Notes: generated by a model not told the origin, from the letters alone. A stretch of DNA of 64,000 bases from Lantana camara (GCA_037501455.1 CM074860.1:47316501-47380500); one strand, 5' to 3'; shown: positions 33,991 to 46,389, counted from the stretch's first letter. Program-made: numbers and translations.

Positions 33991-36479
33991 TGGAGCACCC
34001 GGAACGCTAGGCGCCACATCCCCTGCACTATAGGCTCAATCCACATATGAAACGGGCAATTCATACATGAACCGAAACTATACCGAACGGGAGACAATAA
34101 AAAAAAACAACAGCTAGGCGGGTACCCTCAATTAAAACCAAAACAACTCAGAGCAATAAAATAGCGGAAGCAAAAGCATTCAATATATATAGATACCATA
34201 TTTACATATTTAATATAGGTACCGACAATTCATATCAATACAATATCAATCCCGAATATAATTCAAGATATACTGCAAAAGTAATTAGTATCAACACATG
34301 TACAAAGTATGAAGGTGTAGTGCTAGACCCGAATAAAAGACACGAGACCTAATTCCCGCCTAGCACGAACCTCAAAAACTGAAAAGTTGAGTTGTCAGTC
34401 TAACACGGACTGAGCGAGGGGTATAAATAAGTTTAAGCGCAATTACCATGCAATTTATAACCTCGGGTAAGATTTTAGAAAGAAAACAAAATAAGTTTAA
34501 AATAGCAAGAAATTCCCGCCCGAGATTATAACAATTCAATTTACAGTTAACAATCAATTCAAGCAATCAGTGGCCCGGCCAGTGAGGGCAAAGCTCCAAC
34601 CTTTCTCCGACAGTGTACAATATTTCAATTTAATTAATGAATTAGGTGATCACACAAACAGTTCAGTGCACAATTAGCAATTTCAATCAATAAATCCTTC
34701 TTCCTCCGGGTGATGGCTGGCTTGCAAGACCCAACCATCCAATCATGGTGTACGTCGGGAACATGACTCCCACGTACCGGATTTCTTCCTCCACCAAACC
34801 TCCTGGTGGATTCAGAGGTGATCCCACAATGGTGAGGATAGTGCAAGAGTTACCCGTCATCCCTTGTTTTCCTGGTTGGCTCAATACACTACCCTCGGGC
34901 CCAACGTGAACAATAGTTACTAGCCAAAACAATCAATCAATTAATCAATTTTTGTGAAATCATTTGAAATCATAAGGTTCGAAAACTGTAGGTATATAGA
35001 TACGTTTTGGCCGAAAATCACATAAGGGTTGTAAAGGTTCTATATATCTAGAATTTAAACCTCACCTTGACAAACCACCCAAAAAGGAAGCAAGAGAGCA
35101 CCCTACTGAGCGGGCTCCTCGAAACCGGGACCGTGATCTGTGCAACAAGGACAAGTGTGAAATAAGACTCAACTCGAATGAACCAATTATGACGAACGGC
35201 AAAGTCATGCACCAATATATTATGCGATAACGATTTAATGAATGTCAAATAAGAGCATGATTGTCAATAAACCAAGTATATATCGCATACACGTACAACC
35301 ATGCACGCAAAACAATATGCATGAAAACAGAGGGTGACACGCCCGTGTCACAAAAATACACTAAGCCGTGACATCCCCGTGTCACGGTACAGCGGACCAT
35401 ATGCGTGCAAAAGAAGGTGACACGCCCGTGTCACCAAAACAAGGCAAACCATGACACCCCCGTGTCACGGTACAGAAAAACCAAACCAGCCAACAAGCAC
35501 CCCCGTGTCACCCAACACAAAGCAAAGATGACACGCCCGTGTCATCTGTGCGTGACAGAAAAAACAGGGGAGAAAACAGGGGTTTCCATGCAAACTCACC
35601 CCAAACCAATAAATCCCAAATTCCAACCATAACAAATGTTGAAATACCTCATATATGCATCATACTTCAAGTATTCATCGATTCAACCAAGAGATAAACA
35701 TCAAAGCATCAAGAATTTCTCATGAAAACCTCAAAGTATACATGCTTTCCAACCTTCACATAACTTCATGTGTTATGCAAGAAATGAAGGGAAAAAGACT
35801 TAAACATGCTTCTAGTCAAGAATAACCATGAAAGCATCAATCAATCATCAAACCCTACTCAACCAAATAATCAAGAGCTCAAGCAATGCTTCCATATATA
35901 CCTTGAAATGAAGGAAAAGAAATGATGTGGTGAAGATGTGATGATGTTGATGATCTTAGCTCCAAGGTTCTTCAATTTTAACTTGAGATTAGATGAAATC
36001 TCCTTCCTCTCTTGAATGTGTAATTACCATTTCTTAGTGTGTGTGTGTGTGATGTTCTTGGATGAAAATGTATGTATGAGCAAGTAATGGAAGAGATACA
36101 TATACTTGATATATTATATCATCCACTAACAAGCCTAATACCAACCTAATTGCATAATAGTCCCTCAAGTATTTAAATGAATGAAATCAAGTCATATCTC
36201 TACCCAAAAGATCAATTAGCTCCAATCCAAGTTGTGCAATTAAGTCCATCAATTTCATGAAATGATCAATTAAAGTCACCTAATAAAATTAGGCACATTA
36301 TCACTGAACTCACGAATTTCACATTAAAACTAATGCATATAAATACATAGAAATGTATAATGCACACAATATTATAATGAAATCATAATAAACAAGTATA
36401 TATATAAACTTAAACCCCCAACTCCCGACGACCCGCACGTGCCGTGCTTACCTGAACTTCCGGAATTTGGGGCGTTACA
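33991..36479 (-). mobile_element. 3' LTR of B
   Basis: 2489 bp. Its plus-strand start has changed to TGGAGCACCC, whereas the other LTR has TGTAACACCC. It carries the GTGACAC palindrome array at 35334-35546. Confidence 0.95.
35334..35546. repeat. Array of GTGACAC-GCCC-GTGTCAC palindromes (B, 3' LTR)
   Basis: Six units with arms GTGACAC/GTGTCAC (one has only half a dyad) around GCCC or CCCC. First unit 35334-35351, last 35527-35546. Spacers of roughly 15-30 bp are unrelated. Confidence 0.9.
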
Positions 36480-36492
36480 ACTCTCCCCCCTT
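36480..36492 (-). other. Polypurine tract of B
   Basis: On the minus strand a run of AAGGGGGGAGAGT directly abuts the 3' LTR. Confidence 0.85.
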
Positions 36493-36513
36493 GGAAGAAT
36501 CTGGTCCCCAGAT

Positions 36514-37257
36514 TCATTGGTCGGATGAAAATAACTCCGGGTGAAACTTCTTCATCTTCCCTTCCGATTCCCAAGTCATTTCTTCGGTCTTGTCACTCCG
36601 CCACAACACTTTCACCATAGGAATATTCCGATTCCTCAATTCTTGATATTTCCTGTCCAATATTCCGACCGGCTTCTGTAAAAAAGATAAATTCGGTTCC
36701 AATTCCACTTCTTCAACGGGGAGAATTTCCGTTTCATCCGGATAATACTTCCTAAGTTGAGATACATGAAAAACATTGTGAATTCTGGTAAGATTAGGAG
36801 GTAGGTCCACTCGATAAGCTACTTCTCCAATTCTCTCAATAATCTCAAACGGACCTAGATAACGGGGATTCAACTTTCCTCCCTTTCCAATTCTAGAAAA
36901 TCCCTTTCGAGGAGATACCTTCAAGAAAACCCGGTCCCCCACTTCAAATTTGAGATCCCTCCGGAGAATATCGGCATAACTCTTCTGTCTATCTTGTGCA
37001 ACTTTCATCCGTTGTATAATTCGAACTTTCTCAATCATGGCTTCCACAGCCTTAGAAGATTTCTCAAGCTTTCTCCCTTTCTTGACTCCTTCCTGTTTTG
37101 ACCATTTCCACTCTTCCAAATCAAAGAATAACGGTGATCTACATTTCCGCCCATATAACAATTCATACGGAGCCATACCAATCATTGCTTGAAAACTATT
37201 ATTGTAAGCGAACTCCACCAAAGGAAGTTGATCATGCCACGAGGTTTGGAAATCCAA
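36514..37257 (-). pseudogene. Integrase C-terminus and chromodomain of B
   Basis: This 247-codon open frame covers the end of the integrase core (VEFAYNNSFQAMIGMAPYEL, YGRKCRSPL), the C-terminal part (EVGDRVFLKVSPRKG and the GPFEIIERIG motif, GPF/Y), HVSQLRKYYPDE, and the chromodomain (PVGILDRKYQELRN, IPMVKVLWRSDK, MTWESEGKM, FHPELF). It is in frame with the frame to its right and separated by a single TGA (near 37258-37266) that replaces an expected Arg codon. It was therefore one protein before a nonsense change of the CGA-to-TGA type. Confidence 0.9.
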
Positions 37258-37266
37258 GGCACAAGC

Positions 37267-38946
37267 TCAAAGTAGATCTTCCAAGTACCGAATAACCCTC
37301 TCCGATTGCCCATCAGTTTGTGGATGAAACGCCGTACTGAACTGAAGCTTTGTACCCAACATCTCTTGTAACTCTTGCCATAACTTCGAAGTGAAACGGG
37401 GATCTCGATCAGAAACAATACTCACCGGAATACCATGAAGCCGTACAATCTCCCGGTTGTAAATCTCGGCCAACTTTCGAATCTTGAAAGACATTCTGAC
37501 CGGTAGAAAATGAGCAGATTTTGTCAAACGATCCACAATCACCCAAATACCATCGAATCCACCCTTTACTCTAGGTAACCCGGATATAAAATCCATCATC
37601 ACCTGTTCCCACTTCCACTCAGGAATAGGTAACGGCTGAAGAAGACCTCCCGGTTTCTGGTGCTCGGCTTTCACTTTCTGACAAGTGAGACAGTGCTTCA
37701 CAAACTCTGCTACATCCTTCTTTAACCCACGCCACCAATAAAACTGCTTGAGATCTTTGTACATCTTATTCCCTCCAGGGTGAATTGAATAAGCTGACTT
37801 GTGAGCTTCCTCGAGCAATACCATTTTCAAATCATCGGGTACTACTACTCGGTTCTTGAAACGAAGAAGACCGGTTTCATCGAACCCAAATGGACTCTCC
37901 GGATCCTCTCTAGCCTTAGAGGCCAATCTCTGAACTCCCGGATCCTTTCCTTGAGCCTCAAACATTCTGTACTTCAAGTCCGGATAGATGGAGATACGAG
38001 AAACTCGAGCTCTAATCACAATAGGCTCAACTCCCTTACTTATACCTATTTCCAAGTTTGAAACACCCACTTTCCTACTTAGAGCATCAGCAACTACATT
38101 AGCTTTCCCGGGATGATATTTGATAACACAATCATAATCTTCTAGTCGCTTCATCCATCTCCGCTGCCTCATATTGAGTTCCTTTTGGGTGAAAAGATAT
38201 TGGAGGCTCTTATGATCGGTGAAAATCTCGAAGGACACTATATACAAATAATGCCTCCATTTCCCGAGCACGAAAATCACGACAGCAAGTTCTAAATCAT
38301 GCGTCGGGTAGTTCTTCTCATGATCCTTCAACTTCCGTGAGGCATAAGCGACAACCTTGCCCTTCTGAGTTAATACACTTCCCAAACCTTCCTTCGACGC
38401 GTCAGTAAACACAGCATATCCCTCTGAACCCTCTGGAAGAGTTAACACTGGAGCAGAAACCAATCTCTTTCTCAAAACCTCAAAACTTCTCTCACATTTG
38501 TCATCCCAATCATATTTCACATCCTTCTTAGTCAATCGAGTCAAAGGAGTAGCGATCTTAGAGAAATCTTGCACGAATCTTCTATAGTAACCCGCCAATC
38601 CGAAGAAACTTCTGATCTCGGAGGCGTTCTTTGGTTTCTCCCACTTCAACACCGCTTCAATCTTCGAGGGGTCAACCTCTAATCCATTCCCCGAAATAAT
38701 ATGACCCAAGAAGGATACTCGGTCGATCCAAAACTCACACTTGCTGAACTTCGCAAATAATTGATGCTCTTTCAATGTTCTTAACACCAATTTGAGATGC
38801 CTTGCATGTTCCTCGGCCGATTTAGAGAAAACCAAAATATCATCAATGAAGATTACAACGAACTTGTCAAGAAACGGCTGGAAAATCCTATGCATCATGT
38901 CCATAAAAGCGGCGGGAGCATTTGTCAATCCAAAAGGCATGACCAC
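37267..38946 (-). pseudogene. RT C-terminal half, RNase H and integrase of B
   Basis: A 559-codon open frame. It starts at the [18 protein letters not shown] block, has the catalytic [28 protein letters not shown], and the RNase [19 protein letters not shown] and [10 protein letters not shown]. The integrase has [11 protein letters not shown]...CLTCQ (HHCC), [18 protein letters not shown] and [10 protein letters not shown] (DDE triad). Joined to the RT N-terminus (38925-39383) by a frameshift near 38985, and ended by a TGA just before 37257. The longest intact pol piece in the window. Confidence 0.9.
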
Positions 38947-39383
38947 GAATTCATAATGCCCGTATCTCGTATTGAAGCCCGTCTTGGAATATCCTCGGCT
39001 CGGATCCGTAGTTGATAATACCCTTGTCTTAAATCAAGCTTTGAATATACTTTAGACCCTTGGAGTATATCAGACAACTCCTCAATATGGGGAAGAGGAT
39101 ATTTATTATTAACGGTCATCCGATTAAGCTCCCGAAAATCAATACACATTCTTAGAGTACCGTCCTTCTTCTTCACGAATAAAACTGGAGCACCCCATGG
39201 TGACGAGCTCGGTTTTACATACCCCACTTCCAAAAGACCATCCAGTTGTACTTTTAACTCCTTCAATTCCGCCGGTGCCATCCTATATGGAGTCTTAGAA
39301 TAAGGTTCGGCATCCGGATGCAAATCAATCATGAACTCTATCTCCCTTTCCGGCGGTAACGAATCCAACCTCTCGGGAAACAC
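38925..39383 (-). pseudogene. RT N-terminal part of B
   Basis: This frame contains [40 protein letters not shown], the [17 protein letters not shown] block, [12 protein letters not shown] and [18 protein letters not shown]. It then slips out of frame just before the expected RYGHxEF motif, where 37267-38946 takes over. An in-frame stop precedes the frame, cutting it off from protease. Confidence 0.9.
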
Positions 39384-39546
39384 TTAGGGAAACTCTTTAA
39401 CTACCTCGGTTTCCTCTAACTTCACTTGATCCTTTGGTTGATTAAGAATATAGGCTATAAACCCCGTAGCCCCATCACGAACCAATTTCTGAGCTTCTGA
39501 AAAAGATAATAAAGGCACCGTTTTCGAACCCTGACCCGTAACAACC

Positions 39547-39984
39547 TCAGAGCCAGACTAACTTTCTTGGCCGGCAATCAATAGTGGCGTAGTGCTTGTA
39601 CAACCAATCCATACCCAAGATAGAACCATACCGAGACATAGGCAACTCAATGAAATCCGTTGAGAAAACCCGACCCTCGATACTCACCGGCACCTCTCGG
39701 AAAACCCGGTTAGTCTTTACACTACCACCAAAAGGAGTACTAACATGATAATAAGCAGAAGATAAAGTAACACATAAAGGCAAATTCACATAAATAACAC
39801 GGGAAATAAAGGAGTGGGAAGCTCCCGGATCAAATAAAGTATGTATGTTCGTGCCATGGATGCAAATAATACCTTCCACCACGGCTGCAGGATCTATATC
39901 AGGATCCGCTTCCTCTCTTTCCAAGGCATAAGCTCGGGGTCTAATCACTCCGACACGTATCCACTCTATGATCGGCCTTCCCAC
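39547..39984 (-). pseudogene. Aspartic protease of B
   Basis: This 145-codon frame holds the DPGASHSF active site and the SILGMDWLYKHYATIDC motif. It overlaps the gag frame by 44 bp in another frame; because D reads through here in one frame, this is a frameshift, not a programmed overlap. The frame ends before the RT linker. Confidence 0.85.
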
Positions 39985-40969
39985 AAACCAGACAAAGATT
40001 CAGGCAACGCCGGCAATTCTCATAAGTATGGGTAGGCCATCCATAATAAGTACATCCCGGTTTCCCTGTAGAAGGTGGTGCAACAGGAGTAACCCGGGGA
40101 GCTTTCTGAACCGGCACTTGAGGCTTGAATTTCTTCATCGGTCCCTTAGACTGCGGTAGAGGGACATCGTAAATGATTGGCCTCTTCCCGGGGTTATAAT
40201 TCGACCTCGATCCCGAGCCGGAACCCTGACTCGATCTATAAGTAGATCTCCGAGCATTTACCGAATCTTCCACTTTAAAAGCCTTTTGGGTAGCCTTCTT
40301 CCAAGTACTAGTGTTAACAGCCTCTATTGCAGCTTGAATGTCCGGCCTCAGACCTTGCACGAATTGCGTAGCCTTATGAAAATCGTCACCAGCGATATTG
40401 GGTGCGTATTTAGACAATCTCTCGAACTCGGCTATATATTCGGCAACCGATCTATTCCCTTGCTTGAGTTCCGTGAATTCCCTAAGCCTTCTTGTGTGAG
40501 AGGAGGGAGGAATGAGCTTGTTCTTGAATTCCCTAGTGAAAACCTCCCATGTAACTTCTTCCTCAGCGGCATCTAGAACAATCTTGGTGCTTTCCCACCA
40601 AGAATAAGCTACTCCTTGGATCAAAGTGAGGGTACACCTAGCTTTCTCTCGAGTCTCGCAAGGGATAAGCTCCCAAATTCGCTCAATTTCTTTGAGCCAC
40701 TGTTCCCCTACCATATCGTTCCCTTTAAAGAATCTGGGTGGATGTTGATTCTGAAACTCCCTCAAAATGACTGAAATTGGGGCCGGTGGCACGGGAGGAG
40801 GAGCTGGTGGTGCAGGAGGCACATAATCTCGTAATCTCTGATCAATTAACTGAACCATAGAATTTAAAAAGTCCTGAGGTTGTGCTTGAGGGGGTGGAGG
40901 TGGAGTTCGGTCACGATGGTGATGTCGATGACCGGGAGAATGCTCTCTACGGGGCCTTCCACGAGGTAT
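39941..40969 (-). pseudogene. Gag of B (start codon lost)
   Basis: The expected ATG, one base after TTTCAG, reads ATA at 40969. The frame is otherwise open from 40996. It has a His/Arg/Pro-rich N-terminus, a capsid-like core (FFKGNDMVGEQWLKEIERIW, LIQGVAYSWWES, EFTELKQGNRSVAEYIAEFE, FVQGLRPDIQAAIEA), a Ser/Gly/Arg-rich linker, and two Cys-rich segments (CTYYGWPTHTYENC and CLVCGKADHRVDTC, the latter CX2CX4HX4C). It ends in a frameshift into protease. Confidence 0.9.
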
Positions 40970-41173
40970 CCTGAAATAAAACCACTGTACATGCATGGTT
41001 GATTAACAAGTATGAATAAATGTAATCAAATTCATAAGACACATGAATCACATAATTCAAGTAAAATCAAATAGCTTCAATTAAAATGCAAGACACTCAA
41101 ATAATCACATAATCCTATGCCGTGTGACTTAGACTCACCAGACGCGACACTAGAGCCGCGGTTTTGCAACCGG

Positions 41174-41185
41174 GCTCTGATACCA
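41174..41185 (-). other. Primer-binding site of B (initiator-Met tRNA)
   Basis: TGGTATCAGAGC on the minus strand, 8 bp from the 5' LTR (41194). Confidence 0.9.
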
Positions 41186-42271
41186 CCTTGGGATGTAACA
41201 CCCGGAACGCTAGGCGCCACATCCCCCGCACTATAGGCTCAATCCACATATGAAACGGGCAATTCATACATGAACCGAAACTATAGCGAACGGGAGACAA
41301 TAAAAAAAAAAACAACAGCTAGGGGGGTACCCTCAATTAAAACCAAAACAATTCAGAGCAATAAAATAGCGGAAGCAAAAGCATTCAATACATATAGATA
41401 CCATATTTACATATTTACTTATGGGTACCGACAATTCATATCAATACAATATCAATCCCGAATATAATTCAAGATATAATACAAAAGTAATTAGTATCAA
41501 CACATGTACAAAGTATGAAGGTGTAGTGCTAGACCCGAATAAAAGACACGAGACCTAATTCCCGCCTAGCACGAACCTGAAAAACTGAAAAGTTGAGGTG
41601 TCAGTCCAACACGGACTGATCGAGGGGTATAAATAAGTATAAGCGCAATTACCATGCAATTTATAACCTCGGGTAAGATTTTAGAAAGAAAACAAAATAA
41701 GTTTAAAATAGCAAGAAATTCCCGCCCGAGATTATAACAATTCAATTTACAGTTAACAATCAATTCAAGCAATCAGTGGCCCGACGAGTGAGGGCAAAGC
41801 TCCAACCTTTCTCCGACAGTGTACAATATTTCAATTTAATTAATGAATTAGGTGATCACACAAACAGTTCAGTGCACAATTAGCAATTTCAATCAATAAA
41901 TCCTTCTTCCTCCGGGTGATGGCGGGCTTGCAAGACCCAACCATCCAATCATGGTGTACGTCGGGAACATGACTCCCACGTACGGGATTTCTTCCTCCAC
42001 CAGACCTCCTGGTGGATTCAGAGGTGATCCCACAATGGTGAGGATAGTGCAAGAGTTACCCGTCAGCCCTTGCTTTCCCGGTTGGCTCCATACACTACCC
42101 TCGGGCCCAACGTGAACAATATTTACTCTCCAAAACAATCAATCAATTAATCTATTTTCGCGAAATCATTTGAAATTATAAGGTTCGAAAACTATAGGTA
42201 TATAGATACGTTTTGGCCGAAAATCACATAAGGGTTGTAAAGGTTCTATATATCTTGAATTTAAACCTCAC

Positions 42272-42343
42272 CTTGACAAACCACCCAAAAAGGAAGCAAG
42301 AGAGCACCCTATTGAGCGGCCTCCTTGAAACCGGGACCGTGAT
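42272..42343 (-). other. Putative leader mini-exon of B (72 bp)
   Basis: It lies between acceptor TTTTTGCACAG and donor TCAAG/GTGAGG. Intron 1 would be 43104-42344 (761 bp, containing the palindromes). Intron 2 would be 42271-40971 (1301 bp, containing the LTR end and PBS), ending at TTTCAG beside the gag start. Confidence 0.5.
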
Positions 42344-42539
42344 CTGTGCAAAAAGGACAAGTGTGAAATAAGACTTGACTCGAATGAACCAATTATGACG
42401 AACGGCAAAGTCATGCACCAATATGTTATGCGATAACGATTTAATGAATGTCAAATAAGAGCATGATTGTCAATAAACCATGTATATATCGCATACACGT
42501 ACAACCATGCACGCAAAACAATATGCATGAAAACAGAGG

Positions 42540-42752
42540 GTGACACGCCCGTGTCACAAAAATACACTAAGCCGTGACACCCCCGTGTCACGGTACAGCG
42601 GACCATATGCGTGCAAAAGAAGGTGACACGCCCGTGTCACCAAAACAAGGCAAACCGTGACACCCCCGTGTCACGGTACAGAAAAACCAAACCAGCCAAC
42701 AAGCACCCCCGTGTCACCCAACACAAAGCAAAGATGACACGCCCGTGTCATC
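42540..42752. repeat. Array of GTGACAC palindromes (B, 5' LTR)
   Basis: Units at 42540-42557, 42572-42593, 42622-42641, 42655-42676, a half unit near 42701, and 42733-42752. The 22-bp units have nine-base arms around CCCC. The array starts 931 bp from the LTR 5' end. It is collinear with 35334-35546; most compared units keep pairing arms. Confidence 0.9.
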
Positions 42753-43682
42753 TGTGCGTGACAGAAAAACAGGGGAGAAAACAGGGGTCCATGCAAACTC
42801 ACCCCAAACCAATAAATCCCAAATTTCAACCATAACAAATGTTGAAACACCTCATACATGCATCATACTTCAAGTATTCATCGATTCAACCAAGAGATAA
42901 ACATCAAAGCATCAAGAATTTCTCATGAAAACCCCAAAGTATACATGCTTTCCAACCTTCACATAACTTCATGTGTTATGCAAGAAATGAAGGGAAAAAG
43001 ACCTAAACATGCTTCTAGTCAAGAATAACCATGAAAGCATCAATCAATCATCAAACCCTACTCAACCAAATAATCAAGAGCTCAAGCAATGCTTCCATAT
43101 ATACCTTGAAATGAAGGAAAAGAAATGATGAGGTGAAGATGTGATGATGTTGATGATCTTAGCTCCAAAGTTCTTCAATTATAACTTGAGATTAGATGAA
43201 ATCTCCTTCCTCTCTTGAATGTGTAATTACCGTTTCTTAGTGTGTGTGTATGTGATGTTCTTGGATGAAAATGTATGTATGAGCAAGTGATGGAAGAGAT
43301 ACATATACTTGATATATTATATCATCCACTAACAAGCCTAATACCAACCTAATTGCAAAATAGTCCCTCAAGTATTTAAATGAATGAAATCAAGTCATAT
43401 CTCTACCCAAAAGATCAATTATCTCCAATCCAAGTTATGTAATTAAGTCCATCAATTTCATGAAATGATCAATTAAAGTCACCTAATAAAATTAGGCACA
43501 TTATCACTTAACTCACAAATTTCACATTAAAACTAATGCATATAAATACATAGAAATGTATAATGCACACAATATTATAATGAAATCATAATAAGCAAGT
43601 AAATATATAAACTTAAACCCCCAACTCCTGACGACCCGCACGTGGCGTGCTTGCCTGAACTTCCGGAATTTGGGGCGTTACA

Positions 43683-43687
43683 GATAA
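43683..43687. repeat. Target-site duplication GATAA of B, right
   Basis: Exact copy of 33986-33990; X LTR sequence resumes here. Confidence 0.95.
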
Positions 43688-43983
43688 CTTGTTTACATGA
43701 TGTTAGGATTATGATTCTAAGCTTTAGGCTTGAAATTCATGCATAAATCTTGAGAATTATGGAGTTATATGTTAGGTTGATATATTAGTTTGAAGGGATG
43801 ATTTTGATAATCAAGGCATGAAATAGTTGGTTAGGTTGGATTTTATTGTATACTTAGTATGCTAGCATGTTCCTTTTATGAATTATGTAGTTAGAGATTG
43901 AATTATAAGTGTTTGGAATGATTGGGAGGTTGATTCGTGCCTCCCCAGTTCTTCTGCTCTATTTTTTGTATCTTCTGCGTAAC

Positions 43984-44122
43984 GAGAACGGCCCTTCCCA
44001 TATTTTGAATTATGTGCAGGACGGCGAGGACGGGAACGACCCTTCCCGTTTTGGCTCGTAAACCGGAACTACCGTTCCCATCTTTGGGGAGCAACTTCGG
44101 GGAGCTGGGAGCGGCCCTTCCC
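43984..44122. repeat. Array of four GGGAAC palindromes (X LTR, copy 2)
   Basis: Units at 43984-43999, 44032-44047, 44064-44079 and 44107-44122. Relative to the first LTR, the units matching 5183-5214 and 5338-5369 (unit plus spacer, 32 bp each) are missing; flanks are otherwise collinear. Confidence 0.9.
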
Positions 44123-44345
44123 AGGCCTCTGGAGAGGCAGAAACATTCTGCATAAAATTGGAATTTTGGAGTTTAACTCCAATGATTTATTTGATCCCAA
44201 ATTGTTATTATATGATTAATTACATGCCAAAACATGATATTTACATGCTACTTTATTCATTGCACGATGTATCGTTACTTGATCATGTCGTGCGTCTTAT
44301 ATGTGGTAATATTCTTGAATTGTGGTCTCATTCACGTACATTGTC

Positions 44346-46389
44346 TGTGACGCCCCGTTTCTCGATCAAGGTATGCTTTGGTACGAGAGTGAACGATTTA
44401 CTTTTCCTCCATGAATTATGTGAATAATATGCCTTAATTGACCGTTATGCTTGAACTTATGTGGAATATATGACATGTATGAAATACGTGACTATTTGAT
44501 ATGGTAATTATGTGCTCGTATTGCTTCCATTTGGCTTCGATGGCATGCTTCGTGTTTAATCAAAACAATGTGTTTATTTGGACATTAAAGCATAATTTAG
44601 GGACCAAAAGGTAAATTTATTTTCTAAGCCTGAAACTGGATAGAACTTGTTGTAATTGAGTAGATAATTCGATTACGAGTTCGTGGGTTTTTGAATCGCT
44701 CGATTTGGAGTTCGGACGAAGAAGTTATGGCCATTCTACGAAAAGTCAACCTTTTATAAGACTTATAACCCAATTCCGAATTTAGCCCAATTTGAGACCC
44801 AATTTCACTCCTAACCCGCTCCAATTGACCCGGTTCACGACCCAAATAGCTGACCCAAATAACTAAATCAGATTTTAACACCCAACATCCCATTTCACGT
44901 TATTTGAAAGATTCAAACCCTTCTCTCCCTCACTTTTCTCTCCAACCCATTCATCTTCTCTCAAGAACACCTTCAACCATTTTCAAGAGACAAGATTGGA
45001 GATTGAAGCTAGAGATCCAAGACTCAAGACCAAGCTATTCTCTTTGATTCTCAGCTCCTAAGGTAAGGTTTTGTGTAAATGCTTGGGTTATGCTTTGAGC
45101 TTGAAGTTCTTGGTAGAAGCCTGAACTAGGGTTGAATTTTATGAGTTTAATCCATGTTTTCTTGATGAATTCGTGTTCTAAGTATGCTATTTGGACCCTA
45201 GAAACATGTTTAGGTTGGATTCCATCTATTCTCTTGATTTCACCATTTTTGAGTTTTTGAAGATTTGAAGAAATTCTTGCTTGTGTAGGATTTATTTGAT
45301 TTCTTGCAATCTTGGTGTTGTAGAATGATTATGAGGTTTGGAATCAATTTTAGTTGAATTCATGCTAGGATTAGAGATTCACCATTGAAGAGCATGCTTG
45401 AACTATGAAGCTTTTATGCATATACGTAATTCTTGCTTAAACGATTCCATTCTTGGATTTTATGCTTCTATTATGTTCTTATATGATATATGAATGTTTT
45501 ACGATGCTTAATTGAGGTTTTGGAATCTTAATTTCATGTTTTGGGGTGTTTAGAACTCATTCCCGTCGAATTCGTAGTGGCTGTCACGTTTTTTTTAAGT
45601 TCTGGGCAGAATCCACTAGGGTGGATTTTTGCTGTGTAAAAAATCCATGGGGTGGATCTAAGGCAGTAGCTCTGGACCAAATCCGCGAGGGTGGATTTTT
45701 TGTGAAGGAAAATCCACGGGGGTGGATTTTCCCCAGCTTTCTTTTCTTGACTCCTTTCGCTTGTTTTGACTCTTGTATGTCCTTTTCTTGTTTCTATAAT
45801 ACCTTTAATGAGTTGTGGCCTTATTATATGTGGTAGAACTTCTTGCATATCACTTCTTATGATCTTGTTGCCTTGATCAAGTTTAAGTTGTCACATTTTG
45901 CTAAATTATACATTTACTTGAACTTGTATGACTTCCTACGTTATGTGTGACCTTGACAGGCTATACATACTCATGATTAATCCTCACATTTCATTAAGAG
46001 CATGATATAACTCCATAAGCATACATAACTCTCATAAGTGACTTGTTACTTAAGCCGTGCGTCGTTTACTTGGTTTGGGTCGAGTCTCACCTTTGTTAGT
46101 ACGTTTGTCTTGCTAGGCGGTGTCTTGCTTTGAGAGTTGTGTCGAGTTTAGCTTGTACTCGTTGTGTCTTTACACACTTCTTATTTATGTCGCTTATGTT
46201 TTTGGATTTATGGATTTAGAATGTATGATGTTATTATGCTAGTTTGGACCGTGTTGGTCACTAGGATGATTTTACATTCCGTATTTTGAGCATTACGTGC
46301 TGGACCGTGACGGTCATCTACTTGTTGAATATATATTTCTCTTAGACCTTCTTGAATGAATTTATGCACTTGATATGTTATGATTTAAG
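44346..46389 (+). mobile_element. LTR of element C, 5' part
   Basis: It starts TGTGACGCCCCG directly after TTGTC, inside the X LTR; the matching uninterrupted site is 5587-5591. A CT-rich leader (about 44915-44990) is followed by a donor CTAAG/GTAAGG (45062/45063) and by an AATCCAC palindrome array (45610-45730). A segment GCTAGGCGG (46114-46122) resembles the 3' region of the X and E LTRs. No TSD partner or 3' end is found because F interrupts it at 46390 and the remainder is lost at the 48775 junction. Confidence 0.75.
45610..45730. repeat. Array of four AATCCAC-GTGGATT palindromes (C LTR)
   Basis: Units at 45610-45627, 45642-45657, 45679-45699 and 45709-45730. Arms AATCCAC/GTGGATT surround G-rich four-base centres (TAGG, GAGG, GGGG). 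It starts 1265 bp into the LTR and downstream of the putative donor at 45063. Confidence 0.9.

Larger units (their letters stand above)
33991..43682 (-). mobile_element. Tekay-type Ty3/gypsy element B
   Basis: A 9692-bp element with perfect TSDs (GATAA) and two LTRs of exactly 2489 bp (33991-36479 and 41194-43682), which suggests a young insertion. The minus-strand order is PBS, gag, protease, RT, RNase H, integrase, chromodomain, PPT. It is the best-preserved coding element in the window, but it carries a lost gag ATG, a few frameshifts and stops. Confidence 0.95.
41194..43682 (-). mobile_element. 5' LTR of B
   Basis: 2489 bp, TGTAACACCCGG to GGGGCGTTACA. It holds a palindrome array (42540-42752), donors at 43105/43104 (TCAAG/GTATAT) and 42272/42271 (TCAAG/GTGAGGTTT), and acceptor TTTTTGCACAG (AG 42345-42344). 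TA-rich TATA-like motifs lie near 43300-43325. Confidence 0.95.
33326..44345 (+). mobile_element. 3' LTR of X, split by B and truncated by C
   Basis: Parts 33326-33990 and 43688-44345 match 4206-5591. Relative to the first LTR it lacks two palindrome units (32 bp each). After 44345 the LTR of C begins. The rest of this LTR, expected to resume at TTGTC, is not found in the window. Confidence 0.85.

Noticed and set aside
39941..39984. Programmed -1 frameshift between gag and protease in B
   Set aside because: D reads gag into protease in one frame at this point and no slippery site with structure is evident, so it is a simple mutation.
45063..46050. Full two-intron leader in LTR C
   Set aside because: A good first donor (CTAAG/GTAAGG) exists and an acceptor near 45959 is possible, but no GTGAGGTTT donor follows at the right distance and the LTR is truncated, so I did not annotate a mini-exon.
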